NCBI GenBank assembly: GCA_964513465.1
Contig: CAZEMR010000001.1
Span: forward strand, 124,001 to 188,000
DNA: 64,000 nt
Source: CAZEMR01 sp964513465
Lineage (GTDB): Bacteria; Bacteroidota; Ignavibacteria; Kapaibacteriales; UBA2268
Direction of reading: 5' to 3'
The translations under genes and the position numbers were made by a program. Positions 1-9,113 of the stretch are shown piece by piece (position 1 is the stretch's first letter; every line of letters begins with the position of its first letter). The notes beneath the pieces are model-generated. The model worked only from the letters and a program-made list of their open reading frames with translations, did no database searches and was not told the DNA's origin.

Positions 1-14
1 TGGAATCCCCATCA

Positions 15-29
15 GGCTTTTTTTAAGCC
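15..29. other. Small hairpin in the leader of metH
   Basis: The first 68 bases hold a 5-bp inverted repeat, GGCTT and AAGCC around five T residues. It could be part of a terminator or a leader hairpin, but the window begins too close to tell. No cobalamin or SAM riboswitch can be recognised in so short a piece. Confidence 0.25.
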
Positions 30-68
30 AAAAAATTTATTTCTTATGTCTTAATTCCGGAGAGATTA

Positions 69-3000
69 TTGAAAAATAATTCGATCAATGAACTGCTAAG
101 TCGCCGAATACTCGTTCTCGACGGCGCCATGGGTACGCTGATTCAGGGGTATGATCCGAACGAAAACGATTTTCGGGGAGAAAAATTCGCCGGCCATCCC
201 TTGCAACTCGCAGGATGCAACGATGTGCTTTCGATTACCCGCCCGGATATAATCAGAGAAATTCATGAGAAATACCTCGATGCCGGAGCGGATATTATCG
301 AAACCAATACTTTCAACGCCCAGGCTATCTCTCTGGCGGATTACCGGCTCGGAGAATTCGCATACGAGATAAATCTGAACGCCGCAAAAATTGCCCGCGA
401 AGCAGCGGATATATATATAACCAAAACTCCCGATAAGCCCCGTTTCGTTGCGGGATCGGTCGGACCCACCAACCGCACAGCGTCGATGTCGCCCGATGTA
501 AGCGATCCGGGTTATCGTAATGTGACCTTCGACGAATTACGCCAGGCGTATTTCGATCAGATTCGCGGGCTGATCGATGGCGGAGCGGATGTTATATTAA
601 TCGAAACAGTCACCGATACCCTTAATTGCAAAGCGGCAATCCATGCCGCATCGGGAGCTATGGAGCATTGCTGCAAATCTCTGCCGGTTATGATTTCCGG
701 CACCGTGGTCGATATGAGTGGCCGCACGCTGTCGGGGCAGACAATCGACGCTTTTCGCATATCAGTTGCGCATACTCCGGGGCTGCTCTCGCTCGGACTG
801 AACTGCTCGTTAGGCTCGGGCCAGATGAAGCAATTCATCGAGGAATTATCCGCAACGGCCGATTGCTATGTTAGTCTCTATCCAAATGCGGGATTGCCCA
901 ATGAAATGGGCGAATACGACGAAAGCCCGGAATATATGGCCGGAGTTGCCGCTGAATATGCCCGAAATGGATATGTGAATATAATCGGCGGATGCTGCGG
1001 TACCACTCCGGAGCATATCGCGGCAATTGCCGATGCGGTTAAGGATATTAAACCACGCACAATTCCCGATAAACCGCGCAGACTCGAACTCGCCGGACTC
1101 GAGGCTTTGGAGATCACGCCCGACAGCAATTTTATCAATATCGGCGAGCGGACAAATGTGGCCGGTTCGGCAAAATTCAAGCGCCTGATAAAAGAGGATA
1201 ATTACGAGGAAGCGCTCGAAGTAGCCGCCGAACAGGTCGAAAACGGCGCCTCGGTAATTGATGTAAATATGGACGACGCAATGCTGGATTCGCCTGCGGC
1301 AATGACAAAATTCCTGCGAATGGTGGCATCCGAGCCGAATATCTCGCGCGTGCCGATGATGATCGATTCCTCTGATAAAAATGTGATAATTGCAGGATTG
1401 AAGTCGATTCAGGGGAAATGTATAGTCAATTCAATATCGCTCAAAGAGGGCGAAGCCGAATTCATAGAATTCGCCCGCGAGATACGTCGCTTCGGAGCGG
1501 CCGCCGTGGTAATGGCATTCGACGAAGCCGGCCAGGCTGTCACTTATGATCGCAAAATCGAGATATGCCGACGTGCATATGATATATTGATTAGTAAAGC
1601 CAATTTCCGACCGGAAGATATTATTTTCGATCCGAATATTCTGACCATCGCCACCGGAATGGAGGAACACAATGATTACGCCATTAATTATATAGAGGCC
1701 ACGCGCTGGATAAAGTCAAATCTGCCGGGTAGTTACGTCAGCGGCGGGGTGAGCAATCTATCCTTCTCGTTCCGTGGCAATAATGCCGTTCGCGAGGCAA
1801 TGCATTCGGCATTCCTCTATCACGCAATTCGCGCCGGGATGGACATGGGCATCGTAAATGCTGGCCAGCTTGAGATTTACGAGGAAATTCCAAAAGAATT
1901 ATTAAAATTAACCGAGGATGTGATATTCAATCGCACTGCCGATGCAACCGAACGCCTTATCGATTATGCGGAAAAAATCAAGGATCAAGGCAAAAGTGGT
2001 GTCAAAACAGAAGAGTGGCGCGAACGCGACGTCGAAAGCCGCCTCAGATATGCTCTGGTCAAGGGGATTACTAAATATATTGAGGGCGACACCGAGGAGT
2101 GCCGTATCAAGCTCGGCGACGCACTCGGAGTAATCGAAGGTCCGCTGATGAGCGGAATGGACGAGGTGGGTGATCTGTTCGGAGCGGGGAAAATGTTTCT
2201 GCCTCAGGTCGTTAAAAGCGCTCGCGTTATGAAAAAAGCAGTTTCATATCTGCTGCCATATATCGAGGAAGAAAGAAAAGAATCGCAATCCGGGCGGGCA
2301 GGTCGTGTACTGCTGGCCACGGTCAAAGGCGATGTTCATGATATTGGCAAAAATATCGTTGGGGTTGTGCTCGGCTGCAACGGCTATGAGGTCATCGATC
2401 TCGGGGTGATGACCCCGGCCCGCAGGATTATCGAAGAGGCCATACGGCATGATGTGGATATGGTCGGCCTCAGCGGATTGATTACGCCATCGCTCGAAGA
2501 AATGCGCCGGGTTTGCGCAGCAATGGAGCAGGAAGGCATGAGAATGCCGATATTAATCGGCGGGGCGACAACTTCGCGGCTGCATACGGCTGTGAAGCTG
2601 GCGCCGGAATATTCAGGTCCCGTAATCCATGTGATCGACGCAAGCCGGAGCGTTAATACCGCCGGAAATCTTATTAATCAAAAAGCGAGAAATGAATATA
2701 TAAATAATATCCGGAAAGAATATGACCAGCTTCGCGAAAACTATCTGAAATCGGGCCGCGAAAGCAAAATCATTTCGATCGGAGCAGCACGTGATAATCG
2801 ATTGCCATTCGATGCCGGTGAAGCATCCATCCGGACTCCTAAAAAGACCGGCATCACACGATTTATGGATTATGACCTGCAGGAAATAAGGGAATATATC
2901 AACTGGACGGAATTCTTCCTTGCATGGGATATTCGGGGGAAATATCCCAATATATTCGACGATCCCGAAAAAGGCGAGGAGGCACGCAAGCTATATGATG

Positions 3001-3740
3001 AAGCTGGAGAAATGCTCGATCTGATAATCGGCCGCGAATTGCTTCAGGCAAATGCGGTAATCGGGCTCTTCGCGGCGAATTCCACTCCGAATGACGATAT
3101 CGAAGTATATACTACCGACGGTGGATTGCTGGGAGTGATTAATACGCTCCGCCAGCAGAAAGAGCGCAGCGGCGGGCACAATCTGGCGCTGAGCGATTAT
3201 ATCGCGCCGATTGATTCGGATACGAGGGATTATATCGGGATGTTTGCGCTTACAACAGGGATAGGCATGGAAGAGCTTGCCGGCGGATTTACTGCAGACG
3301 GCGATGATTATTCCGCAATTATGACAAAAATTCTCGGCGACCGTCTTGCAGAGGCTTTTGCGGAATTGTTGCACAAAATTGTCCGGCGTGATATCTGGGG
3401 ATACGAGCGGGACGACGATGCTCGTATCGACGAGCTTATAAGCCGCCGATACCGGGGTATCCGTCCGGCTATTGGATATCCATCGATGCCCGACCACTCA
3501 GAGAACGGCAAAATATTCGAATGGCTGGATGCAACGCAATCCGCAGGTATTCGTCTTACAGAGTCATATATGATGCATCCCGGGGCGTCGGTGAGCGGCT
3601 TATACTTTGCGCATCCCGAATCGAAATATTTCGCCGTCGGTAAACTTGGACGCGACCAGGTGGGGGGATACCGCCGCCGCAAGGGGATAAGCCTCACCGA
3701 AGCCGAGAGGCTGCTCGAATCGCTTTTGGCTTATAAATGA
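69..3740 (+). CDS. metH: Cobalamin-dependent methionine synthase
   Basis: Transfers the methyl group of 5-methyltetrahydrofolate to homocysteine through methylcobalamin, in the cytosol. At 1223 residues it is full length (E. coli MetH is 1227). Domain order: homocysteine-binding barrel (about 1-325, zinc ligands C246, C309, C310), pterin-binding barrel (about 345-620), cobalamin cap and Rossmann domain (about 650-890, with DVHDIG placing the lower cobalt ligand at H757), and the AdoMet reactivation domain (about 900-1223, including RPAIGYP and YFAVGKLGRDQV). The start is a TTG preceded by a GGAGAG-like ribosome site at 58-64; the nearby ATG at 88 is out of frame. The stop overlaps the next gene by four bases (ATGA), so the two are probably co-translated. 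Confidence 0.97.
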   Translation: MKNNSINELLSRRILVLDGAMGTLIQGYDPNENDFRGEKFAGHPLQLAGCNDVLSITRPDIIREIHEKYLDAGADIIETNTFNAQAISLADYRLGEFAYEINLNAAKIAREAADIYITKTPDKPRFVAGSVGPTNRTASMSPDVSDPGYRNVTFDELRQAYFDQIRGLIDGGADVILIETVTDTLNCKAAIHAASGAMEHCCKSLPVMISGTVVDMSGRTLSGQTIDAFRISVAHTPGLLSLGLNCSLGSGQMKQFIEELSATADCYVSLYPNAGLPNEMGEYDESPEYMAGVAAEYARNGYVNIIGGCCGTTPEHIAAIADAVKDIKPRTIPDKPRRLELAGLEALEITPDSNFINIGERTNVAGSAKFKRLIKEDNYEEALEVAAEQVENGASVIDVNMDDAMLDSPAAMTKFLRMVASEPNISRVPMMIDSSDKNVIIAGLKSIQGKCIVNSISLKEGEAEFIEFAREIRRFGAAAVVMAFDEAGQAVTYDRKIEICRRAYDILISKANFRPEDIIFDPNILTIATGMEEHNDYAINYIEATRWIKSNLPGSYVSGGVSNLSFSFRGNNAVREAMHSAFLYHAIRAGMDMGIVNAGQLEIYEEIPKELLKLTEDVIFNRTADATERLIDYAEKIKDQGKSGVKTEEWRERDVESRLRYALVKGITKYIEGDTEECRIKLGDALGVIEGPLMSGMDEVGDLFGAGKMFLPQVVKSARVMKKAVSYLLPYIEEERKESQSGRAGRVLLATVKGDVHDIGKNIVGVVLGCNGYEVIDLGVMTPARRIIEEAIRHDVDMVGLSGLITPSLEEMRRVCAAMEQEGMRMPILIGGATTSRLHTAVKLAPEYSGPVIHVIDASRSVNTAGNLINQKARNEYINNIRKEYDQLRENYLKSGRESKIISIGAARDNRLPFDAGEASIRTPKKTGITRFMDYDLQEIREYINWTEFFLAWDIRGKYPNIFDDPEKGEEARKLYDEAGEMLDLIIGRELLQANAVIGLFAANSTPNDDIEVYTTDGGLLGVINTLRQQKERSGGHNLALSDYIAPIDSDTRDYIGMFALTTGIGMEELAGGFTADGDDYSAIMTKILGDRLAEAFAELLHKIVRRDIWGYERDDDARIDELISRRYRGIRPAIGYPSMPDHSENGKIFEWLDATQSAGIRLTESYMMHPGASVSGLYFAHPESKYFAVGKLGRDQVGGYRRRKGISLTEAERLLESLLAYK

Positions 3741-4411
3741 AATCAATAATGTATCGGAATAAAATATTAAAAAAATGCATACGTTGGGGTGTGGCTGCTA
3801 TTGCTGCGGTTGCACTTCTGCTTGCTGCGTGTAATTACATTATCGAAATATATTCCGAAGAATATGTTTCTGATACCCTGGATATGCTTCCGCATTCCAA
3901 AACTGCCCTTGTGCTTGGCACCAGCAAGTATTTGAGCGATGGCCGCGAGAATCTCTTCTTTCGGAACAGAATAAAAGCCGCTTCGCAATTATATCATCGC
4001 GGCAAGGTCGATTATCTGATCGTCAGCGGCGATAACAGCTCTATTCATTATAATGAGCCGATCACTATGTATCGCGAGCTTATCAGCCAGGGCATCCCCG
4101 ATTCTGTGATCTATGCTGATTATGCCGGCTTCCGGACTCTGGATGCCGTAGTCCGCGCACGTGAGATATTCGGTCAGGATACCATAATAATTATTTCGCA
4201 GAAATTTCATAATAAACGCGCTGTATATATTGCGCGCAATAAAAACATCAGCGCTTGGGGATACAACGCCGAGGAAGTGAATATCTACAATAGTTTCAGC
4301 ACGCTAATGCGTGAGTTTTTCGCCCGGGTGAAGGTATTTATCGATTTGTATATTACAAACGAACAGCCCAGATTTTTAGGGGAACGTATTTATATAGGAG
4401 AATCCAAATGA
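3737..4411 (+). CDS. SanA/YdcF-like DUF218 envelope protein
   Basis: A 224-residue protein with a basic N-terminus, a hydrophobic stretch at about 17-31, and a DUF218 domain (ALVLGTSKYLSDGR near residue 55, VSGDNSS near 95). This is the SanA type, an inner-membrane protein linked in enterobacteria to envelope barrier function at high temperature; its biochemical activity is not settled. The hydrophobic stretch ends LLAAC (C32), which could also be read as a lipobox, so it may be a membrane anchor or a lipoprotein. It overlaps metH by four bases and the next gene by four bases. Confidence 0.8.
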   Translation: MKSIMYRNKILKKCIRWGVAAIAAVALLLAACNYIIEIYSEEYVSDTLDMLPHSKTALVLGTSKYLSDGRENLFFRNRIKAASQLYHRGKVDYLIVSGDNSSIHYNEPITMYRELISQGIPDSVIYADYAGFRTLDAVVRAREIFGQDTIIIISQKFHNKRAVYIARNKNISAWGYNAEEVNIYNSFSTLMREFFARVKVFIDLYITNEQPRFLGERIYIGESK

Positions 4412-5382
4412 GCGCATCTACCGAATATTGGGATATCGGTCAGGACTACTCCGGTGGCATTAAGCGGACGGCGGAGGTGCTCCGCAATGGCGATACATTC
4501 GTATTCCCTACGGAAACGGTTTATGGGCTGGGCTGCCGCTTGTTTGATGAATCAGCAGCCGAAAGGATATTCGAAATCAAGCAGCGCAGCCGCGGCAAAC
4601 CGCTGAGCGGATACCTGCATACGCCCGAAAACGTCGATATGCTTGCGCGCTCATCGCCCGAAATCTTCTATCGGCTGGCGGAGCATTTCCTGCCTGGCCC
4701 GCTGGCTGTGATTCTGCCACGCCGGCCTGAAGTGTCCGATTCGATTACCGGCGGATTTGACACAATCGCAATCCGAATTCCGGATAATGACTTTGTCCTC
4801 GATCTGATTGAATATCTCGGCGAGCCGATTGCCGGGACTTCAGCGAATCTATCCGACGAGGCATCTGCCAAAACCGCCGCTGAAGCCTTCGATACGCTGC
4901 GTGGCAAAACTCCCCTCGTAATCGACGGCGGCGAGGCGATGTACGGGATTGAATCGACTGTGCTTGATCTATCCGGTGATAATCCGAAAATACTACGAAA
5001 CGGAATGGTAACCCAATCCGAGATAGAATTCGTACTCGGCCGGAAGATTGACAACGCTGCATCGAATCCTGCTCCGCAGAATTTTTATCTGCCGCTTACA
5101 AAGATTTATTTATATAATAATATTAGGGAATTGGCCGAGCTGACCCAAATGGACGAGAGCAGCCGAATCCTTTTGCTGAGTAATCATTATTATCCGAAAT
5201 CTCTTATAAATGCGGATGTACGAAAGCTCGGCGCTGTGGATATATTCGATAATCTCAGATTTGCCGATGCAATGGGATACGATCAGGTGGCAGTTCTGCT
5301 TGATTCGAAATCATGCAGACATAGGATTATGCAGAGCCGGATAAATATTATCATTAAAATTCAGAGCGGCAAATCCGCATGA
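4408..5382 (+). CDS. tsaC: L-threonylcarbamoyladenylate synthase (Sua5/YrdC)
   Basis: Makes threonylcarbamoyl-AMP from threonine, bicarbonate and ATP, the first step of the t6A37 modification of ANN-decoding tRNAs. The YrdC/TsaC domain fills about residues 12-210, with TVYGLGCR, the KQRSRGKPLS loop and the SANLS motif. At 324 residues it is longer than the bare TsaC type and carries a C-terminal Sua5-like extension (about 230-324). It is translationally coupled to the DUF218 gene upstream by an ATGA overlap. Confidence 0.93.
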   Translation: MSASTEYWDIGQDYSGGIKRTAEVLRNGDTFVFPTETVYGLGCRLFDESAAERIFEIKQRSRGKPLSGYLHTPENVDMLARSSPEIFYRLAEHFLPGPLAVILPRRPEVSDSITGGFDTIAIRIPDNDFVLDLIEYLGEPIAGTSANLSDEASAKTAAEAFDTLRGKTPLVIDGGEAMYGIESTVLDLSGDNPKILRNGMVTQSEIEFVLGRKIDNAASNPAPQNFYLPLTKIYLYNNIRELAELTQMDESSRILLLSNHYYPKSLINADVRKLGAVDIFDNLRFADAMGYDQVAVLLDSKSCRHRIMQSRINIIIKIQSGKSA

Positions 5383-5388
5383 TTTTAT

Positions 5389-5396
5389 TATATTTG
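5389..5396 (+). promoter_or_regulatory. Possible -7 element upstream of ptsH
   Basis: TATATTTG matches the Bacteroidota -7 consensus TAnnTTTG, 40 bases before ptsH. No TTTG lies at the expected -33 position, so this is only half a promoter. Confidence 0.3.
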
Positions 5397-5435
5397 AATT
5401 CCTGTTTTGATTTGACTTATTAATAAATTATAATT

Positions 5436-5702
5436 ATGATAGAAAAAGAAGTGGAAATTAAAAACCGAGCCGGACTTCATACCCGGCCGGCTGCCACATT
5501 AGTCAAAAAAGCTGCCCGGTTCAAATCCGAGATCGAGCTGGAGCGTGATTCCTTTGCGATCAATGCGAAAAGCATCATCGGGGTGATGACGCTCGCGGCC
5601 GAGCAGGGCTGCAAGCTGCTGCTACGTATAAGCGGCGAGGACGAGGAGGAAGCCGCCCGCGAACTCACGGAGCTGTTCGAGAGCGGATTCGGGGAGATAT
5701 AG
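5436..5702 (+). CDS. ptsH: HPr phosphocarrier protein
   Basis: An 88-residue PTS phosphocarrier that accepts phosphate from Enzyme I. The active-site motif NRAGLHTRPAA puts the phosphorylated histidine at H15 as in classical HPr. The regulatory serine position is also present (NAKSIIGVM, S46), so phosphorylation by an HPr kinase is possible. Enzyme I follows after 22 bases, and no EIIA, EIIB or EIIC gene is in the window. Confidence 0.93.
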   Translation: MIEKEVEIKNRAGLHTRPAATLVKKAARFKSEIELERDSFAINAKSIIGVMTLAAEQGCKLLLRISGEDEEEAARELTELFESGFGEI

Positions 5703-5724
5703 TCTGAATATTATGGAAAAATAA

Positions 5725-7470
5725 ATGGATTATTCTGATATAAAAATTGGTTTCGAAGAGCGTGAATTCGATCCGATTTCGCTGAAGGGGATTCCTTCAT
5801 CCGCGGGTATTGCTATCGGCACTGCCCGGGTACTGGAGCCTGAATCTATTGTGTCTCCTCAGGAGCGCATACCTCGGGACAAAATCGAAAGCGAAATCAA
5901 CCGATTTGATATTGCGCTCTCAGAGCTGATCCGCGAATTCAGCGATGTGCTCGAAAAAGTCCGCGGCGAATCGAAAAACATTGTTGCGATTATAGAAACC
6001 AACCTTATGATCGCAACCGACCCGACATTTACCGATTCGGTAACCACTCGCATCAAAGAAGGCTACTCAGTCGAAAGCTCAATTATATATGAATTCGACC
6101 GCCAGAAGCAATTTTTTAAAAAATCACGCGATCAGATATTGCGGGAACGCGCCGGCGAACTCGATCATATCAAAGAACGGCTGCTCGGCACTCTGCGCAA
6201 CCGCTGCCTTTATTACGGGCTGGCACGAAATTCGATAATCGTGGCTCAGTCGCTCACTCCTTCGGATCTGGTCAATCTGAAGGAATCAAGCGTGCTTGCA
6301 ATCGTTACGGAACTGGGCGGAATTGCATCGCATATGTCCATACTTGCCCGCTCTTTCGAAATCCCGGCGGTAATCGGCGTAAAAAAAGCAACCCAATTCA
6401 TCAAAGATGGCGCTAAAATTATTGTGGACGGATATTCCGGAACCGTGCTAAATAATCCTGACCAGGAAGCAATTGCTGAATACGAGCAGCGTCGCGAACA
6501 GGCCATCCAGAATCGCAAAAAGCTTGGCACGCTTGCTAACGTGACTACCCAGACTTCGGATAAACGCGAAATCAAGGCTATGGCCAATGTGGATTTCCTG
6601 GAAGATGTCAATCTCGCGCTGGTGGCCGGAGCGGACGGCATCGGACTCGTCCGCAGCGAGAATTTGCTGCTGTCGCTCGAGCATTTCCCCGATGAAGAGG
6701 AGCAATACCAGTGGTACAAGGAAATTGCCGAAAGGATGTACCCAAGTCCTGTCACTATACGAGTATTCGATCTGGGTAGCGATAAGTATTCCAAAGGCAT
6801 GCCCCGCCACGAGGACAATCCGGCGCTGGGGTTCCGCGGTATCAGATTCCTGCTTTCGCGGCTGGATGTGTTTGAAGTGCAGATTCGGGCTATTCTTCGC
6901 GCCTCGGTCGATAAAAATGTAAGGATCATGATACCAATGATCACGAATTTGTCAGAGGTGATCCGTGCGTTCAATATTATCGAAAAATGTAAACACGATC
7001 TCTCGATCGAGGGCATCGACCACGACGAGCGAATGCCATTCGGAGTTATGATCGAAACCCCTGCAGCGGCCATATTGGCCGAAGAAATCGCTAAATTCTG
7101 CAATTTCTTCAGCATTGGTACAAATGACCTGACGCAGTATACCCTGGCCTCCGACCGTACTAACGAGCTGGTCAGCGACGTTTTCGATTCATTCCATCCG
7201 GCAGTGCTTAAATTGATGAAAATGACAGTTGACGCAGCCCACCGGCAGGGTATAGATGTCGGCATATGCGGCGAAATCGCAGGGCATTCGGCAGCCACCC
7301 AACTCATTATCGGGCTTGGAATAGACGAAATAAGCGTTTCGCCTACGATTCTGCTCGAGACAAAAAAACGCATACTCGACTCGAATTTCGAGGATTCGGT
7401 GAGGTTTTCCGAGGATTATATAGCCCGCGGCGGGCGCGACAACATAACCCAGGTGATCCGCAAGGGGTAA
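5725..7470 (+). CDS. ptsI: PTS Enzyme I (PEP-protein phosphotransferase)
   Basis: Phosphorylates HPr at the expense of phosphoenolpyruvate. The 581-residue protein has the usual order: N-terminal HPr-binding helices, the phosphohistidine swivel domain with GGIASHMSILARS (H203), and the C-terminal PEP-binding barrel, with MIETPAAA, FSIGTNDLTQYT and GICGEIAG visible. An N-terminal extension of some 15-20 residues precedes the family's start. It follows ptsH directly. Without sugar permease genes nearby, a regulatory role or one unknown transporter is possible. Confidence 0.94.
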   Translation: MDYSDIKIGFEEREFDPISLKGIPSSAGIAIGTARVLEPESIVSPQERIPRDKIESEINRFDIALSELIREFSDVLEKVRGESKNIVAIIETNLMIATDPTFTDSVTTRIKEGYSVESSIIYEFDRQKQFFKKSRDQILRERAGELDHIKERLLGTLRNRCLYYGLARNSIIVAQSLTPSDLVNLKESSVLAIVTELGGIASHMSILARSFEIPAVIGVKKATQFIKDGAKIIVDGYSGTVLNNPDQEAIAEYEQRREQAIQNRKKLGTLANVTTQTSDKREIKAMANVDFLEDVNLALVAGADGIGLVRSENLLLSLEHFPDEEEQYQWYKEIAERMYPSPVTIRVFDLGSDKYSKGMPRHEDNPALGFRGIRFLLSRLDVFEVQIRAILRASVDKNVRIMIPMITNLSEVIRAFNIIEKCKHDLSIEGIDHDERMPFGVMIETPAAAILAEEIAKFCNFFSIGTNDLTQYTLASDRTNELVSDVFDSFHPAVLKLMKMTVDAAHRQGIDVGICGEIAGHSAATQLIIGLGIDEISVSPTILLETKKRILDSNFEDSVRFSEDYIARGGRDNITQVIRKG

Positions 7471-7479
7471 TGGGTGTAA

Positions 7480-7818
7480 TTATGTTCGGTGGTCTCGGGT
7501 CTTAGCCTCCCTGATTAATTTTTCGGCATATTCATTCAACTCCGGAAGATATATATTTATATACTCGGCATATTTCAGCAATACATCGGGATTGCTTCGA
7601 TTAAGCTTCATACAACGCTCGAAAGTATCGAGCATAAGCTCTATCGGAAGATAGAGATAGTTGTCCAGACCGATGATATAAAGAAGCTCTTCGGAGTTTT
7701 GCGTTACCGGAAGCAGTTGCTCATATTGCTCGACTGCTTCGTCGAGGTCGGTAGCGAGCGGTTCAACGAGAACCGAATTCAGAAAGATGATTTTGAGCGC
7801 CGTTTCTGCCAGCAGCAT
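7480..7818 (-). CDS. Hypothetical helical (TPR-like) protein
   Basis: A 112-residue ORF that converges on ptsI with only nine bases between the stops. It is rich in Leu, Glu and Tyr in a helix-turn-helix rhythm (about 25-105, e.g. NSEELLYIIGLDN and NPDVLLKYAEYI), which looks TPR-like. No ATG, GTG or TTG lies in frame upstream before the stop, although the reading frame stays open some 20 codons further. That may mean it is a remnant of a longer gene. Function unknown. Confidence 0.45.
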   Translation of the reverse strand: MLLAETALKIIFLNSVLVEPLATDLDEAVEQYEQLLPVTQNSEELLYIIGLDNYLYLPIELMLDTFERCMKLNRSNPDVLLKYAEYINIYLPELNEYAEKLIREAKTRDHRT

Positions 7819-7866
7819 ATAGGCTGTCTCATGTTGTTCGAAATACCATTTCGTTGATGCAAACTT

Positions 7867-7905
7867 ATTTTAAAAATTTGTTAAAATCAACAAAAATTTA
7901 ACAAA
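7867..7905 (-). terminator. AT-rich hairpin after the M20 amidohydrolase gene
   Basis: Perfect 9-bp inverted repeat (TTTGTTAAA at 7877-7885, TTTAACAAA at 7897-7905) with an 11-base loop. Read on the minus strand it follows the amidohydrolase stop and is followed by a T-run, so it may be a weak intrinsic terminator of the suhB-dapF-amidohydrolase unit. Confidence 0.4.
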
Positions 7906-7926
7906 GTTCAAATTTTATTGTGCGGA

Positions 7927-9108
7927 TCATATCTTTTCGCTTAAAAATTCAAATGCGGTTGCGGCAAGCATAACCGTGCCGTACTTCATTGCTTCTTCGT
8001 CCGGTGCAAATCGCGGATTATGAAGCGAAGCCACATGCGATTCGTCCGATGGGCGGGCGCCAACCATCCAGAATGCCGAAGGAGCCTGGCGGGCAAAATA
8101 TGCAAAATCCTCCGCCCACATTTTTGGCTCCATATTTAATACATCCGATTCCCCGAATAGTTTAACAGCGGTTTCGCGCACGAATTCCGATGTGCTGTCG
8201 TGATTGATCAGCGGCGGATAACCTGCCGTGATATTTATGCGCGGTTCGACGCCGTAAAGGCTGCAGATTAGCCCGATATCTTTTTTGATTTTTTCATGAA
8301 TTCCGAATCGTATGTGGTCATCGTACGTACGCAGTGTGCCCATCATCCTGACGCGGTCGGGATAGATATTGGGAGCGCTTCCACCCTGAATCGATGTGAT
8401 CGCCAGCAGAGCCGGATGCAGCGGATTTTTATGTTTATTGAGCAAATTATTAAAATGAAGCGCAAGCTGCGATGCCACTATCAGCGGGTCGTTGCCAAGA
8501 TGGGGCTGGCCGGCGTGCGAGCCTTTTCCGATGAGCTCTATATATATTTCGTCGCTCGAAGCGAATATCGGACCTTCTGTGATGGCGATTTTGCCGGCGG
8601 GCATCGAGGGCTCGACGTGCTGGCCGAATATGGCAAAGGGGATGGGGTCTTCGAGTGCGCCCTGTTCTATCATTTTTGCAGCTCCGCCGGGCAGCTTTTC
8701 TTCGGAGGGCTGGAACAATAATTTTATGCAGCCACGCAATTCTTTCTCATTTTTTTTCAGAATCCGGGCAGCGCCCAGCAGCATGGCCATGTGCATATCG
8801 TGGCCGCAGGCGTGCATTGATCCGTGTTTTTTGGATGAATACTCAAGGCCGGTTTCTTCGTCGAGCGGAAGTGCGTCCATATCGGCACGAAGCGCTATGC
8901 AATGTTCGCCGTCGCCAATCATTCCGATGCGTCCTGTGCCGGCAATGCCAAGAGTCTCGATTCCGATTTCTTTCAGATAGTCGCGGATATAATCGCTGGT
9001 GGCGAATTCTTCGCCTGACAATTCAGGATATTGATGAAAATGGCGGCGATGGCTGACTATTTCGTCGAATATTTTTTCGGTTTCGATTTTAATATCGTGA
9101 ATATCCAT
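7927..9108 (-). CDS. M20 family amidohydrolase
   Basis: A 393-residue zinc/manganese peptidase of the M20D type, related to hippurate hydrolase, IAA-amino acid hydrolase and N-acetyl-diaminopimelate deacetylase. Metal-site motifs are clear: ALRADMDALPL near residue 75, HACGHDMHMAML near 98-109 and FQPSEEKLPGGA near 132. A dimerisation domain lies at about 180-290. It begins five bases after dapF, so the two are co-transcribed. That raises the possibility that it deacylates a DAP-pathway intermediate or a cell-wall peptide, but the sequence alone does not settle the substrate. Confidence 0.88.
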   Translation of the reverse strand: MDIHDIKIETEKIFDEIVSHRRHFHQYPELSGEEFATSDYIRDYLKEIGIETLGIAGTGRIGMIGDGEHCIALRADMDALPLDEETGLEYSSKKHGSMHACGHDMHMAMLLGAARILKKNEKELRGCIKLLFQPSEEKLPGGAAKMIEQGALEDPIPFAIFGQHVEPSMPAGKIAITEGPIFASSDEIYIELIGKGSHAGQPHLGNDPLIVASQLALHFNNLLNKHKNPLHPALLAITSIQGGSAPNIYPDRVRMMGTLRTYDDHIRFGIHEKIKKDIGLICSLYGVEPRINITAGYPPLINHDSTSEFVRETAVKLFGESDVLNMEPKMWAEDFAYFARQAPSAFWMVGARPSDESHVASLHNPRFAPDEEAMKYGTVMLAATAFEFLSEKI

Positions 9109-9113
9109 GAATG

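Noticed and set aside
1..68. Cobalamin or SAM riboswitch before metH
   Set aside because: Only 68 bases are visible and no conserved riboswitch element can be recognised; the leader may continue outside the window.
6246..7373. Long antisense frame (375 codons) opposite ptsI
   Set aside because: It lies wholly within ptsI, has a Ser/Arg/Ile-biased composition typical of an antisense shadow, and shows no domain.
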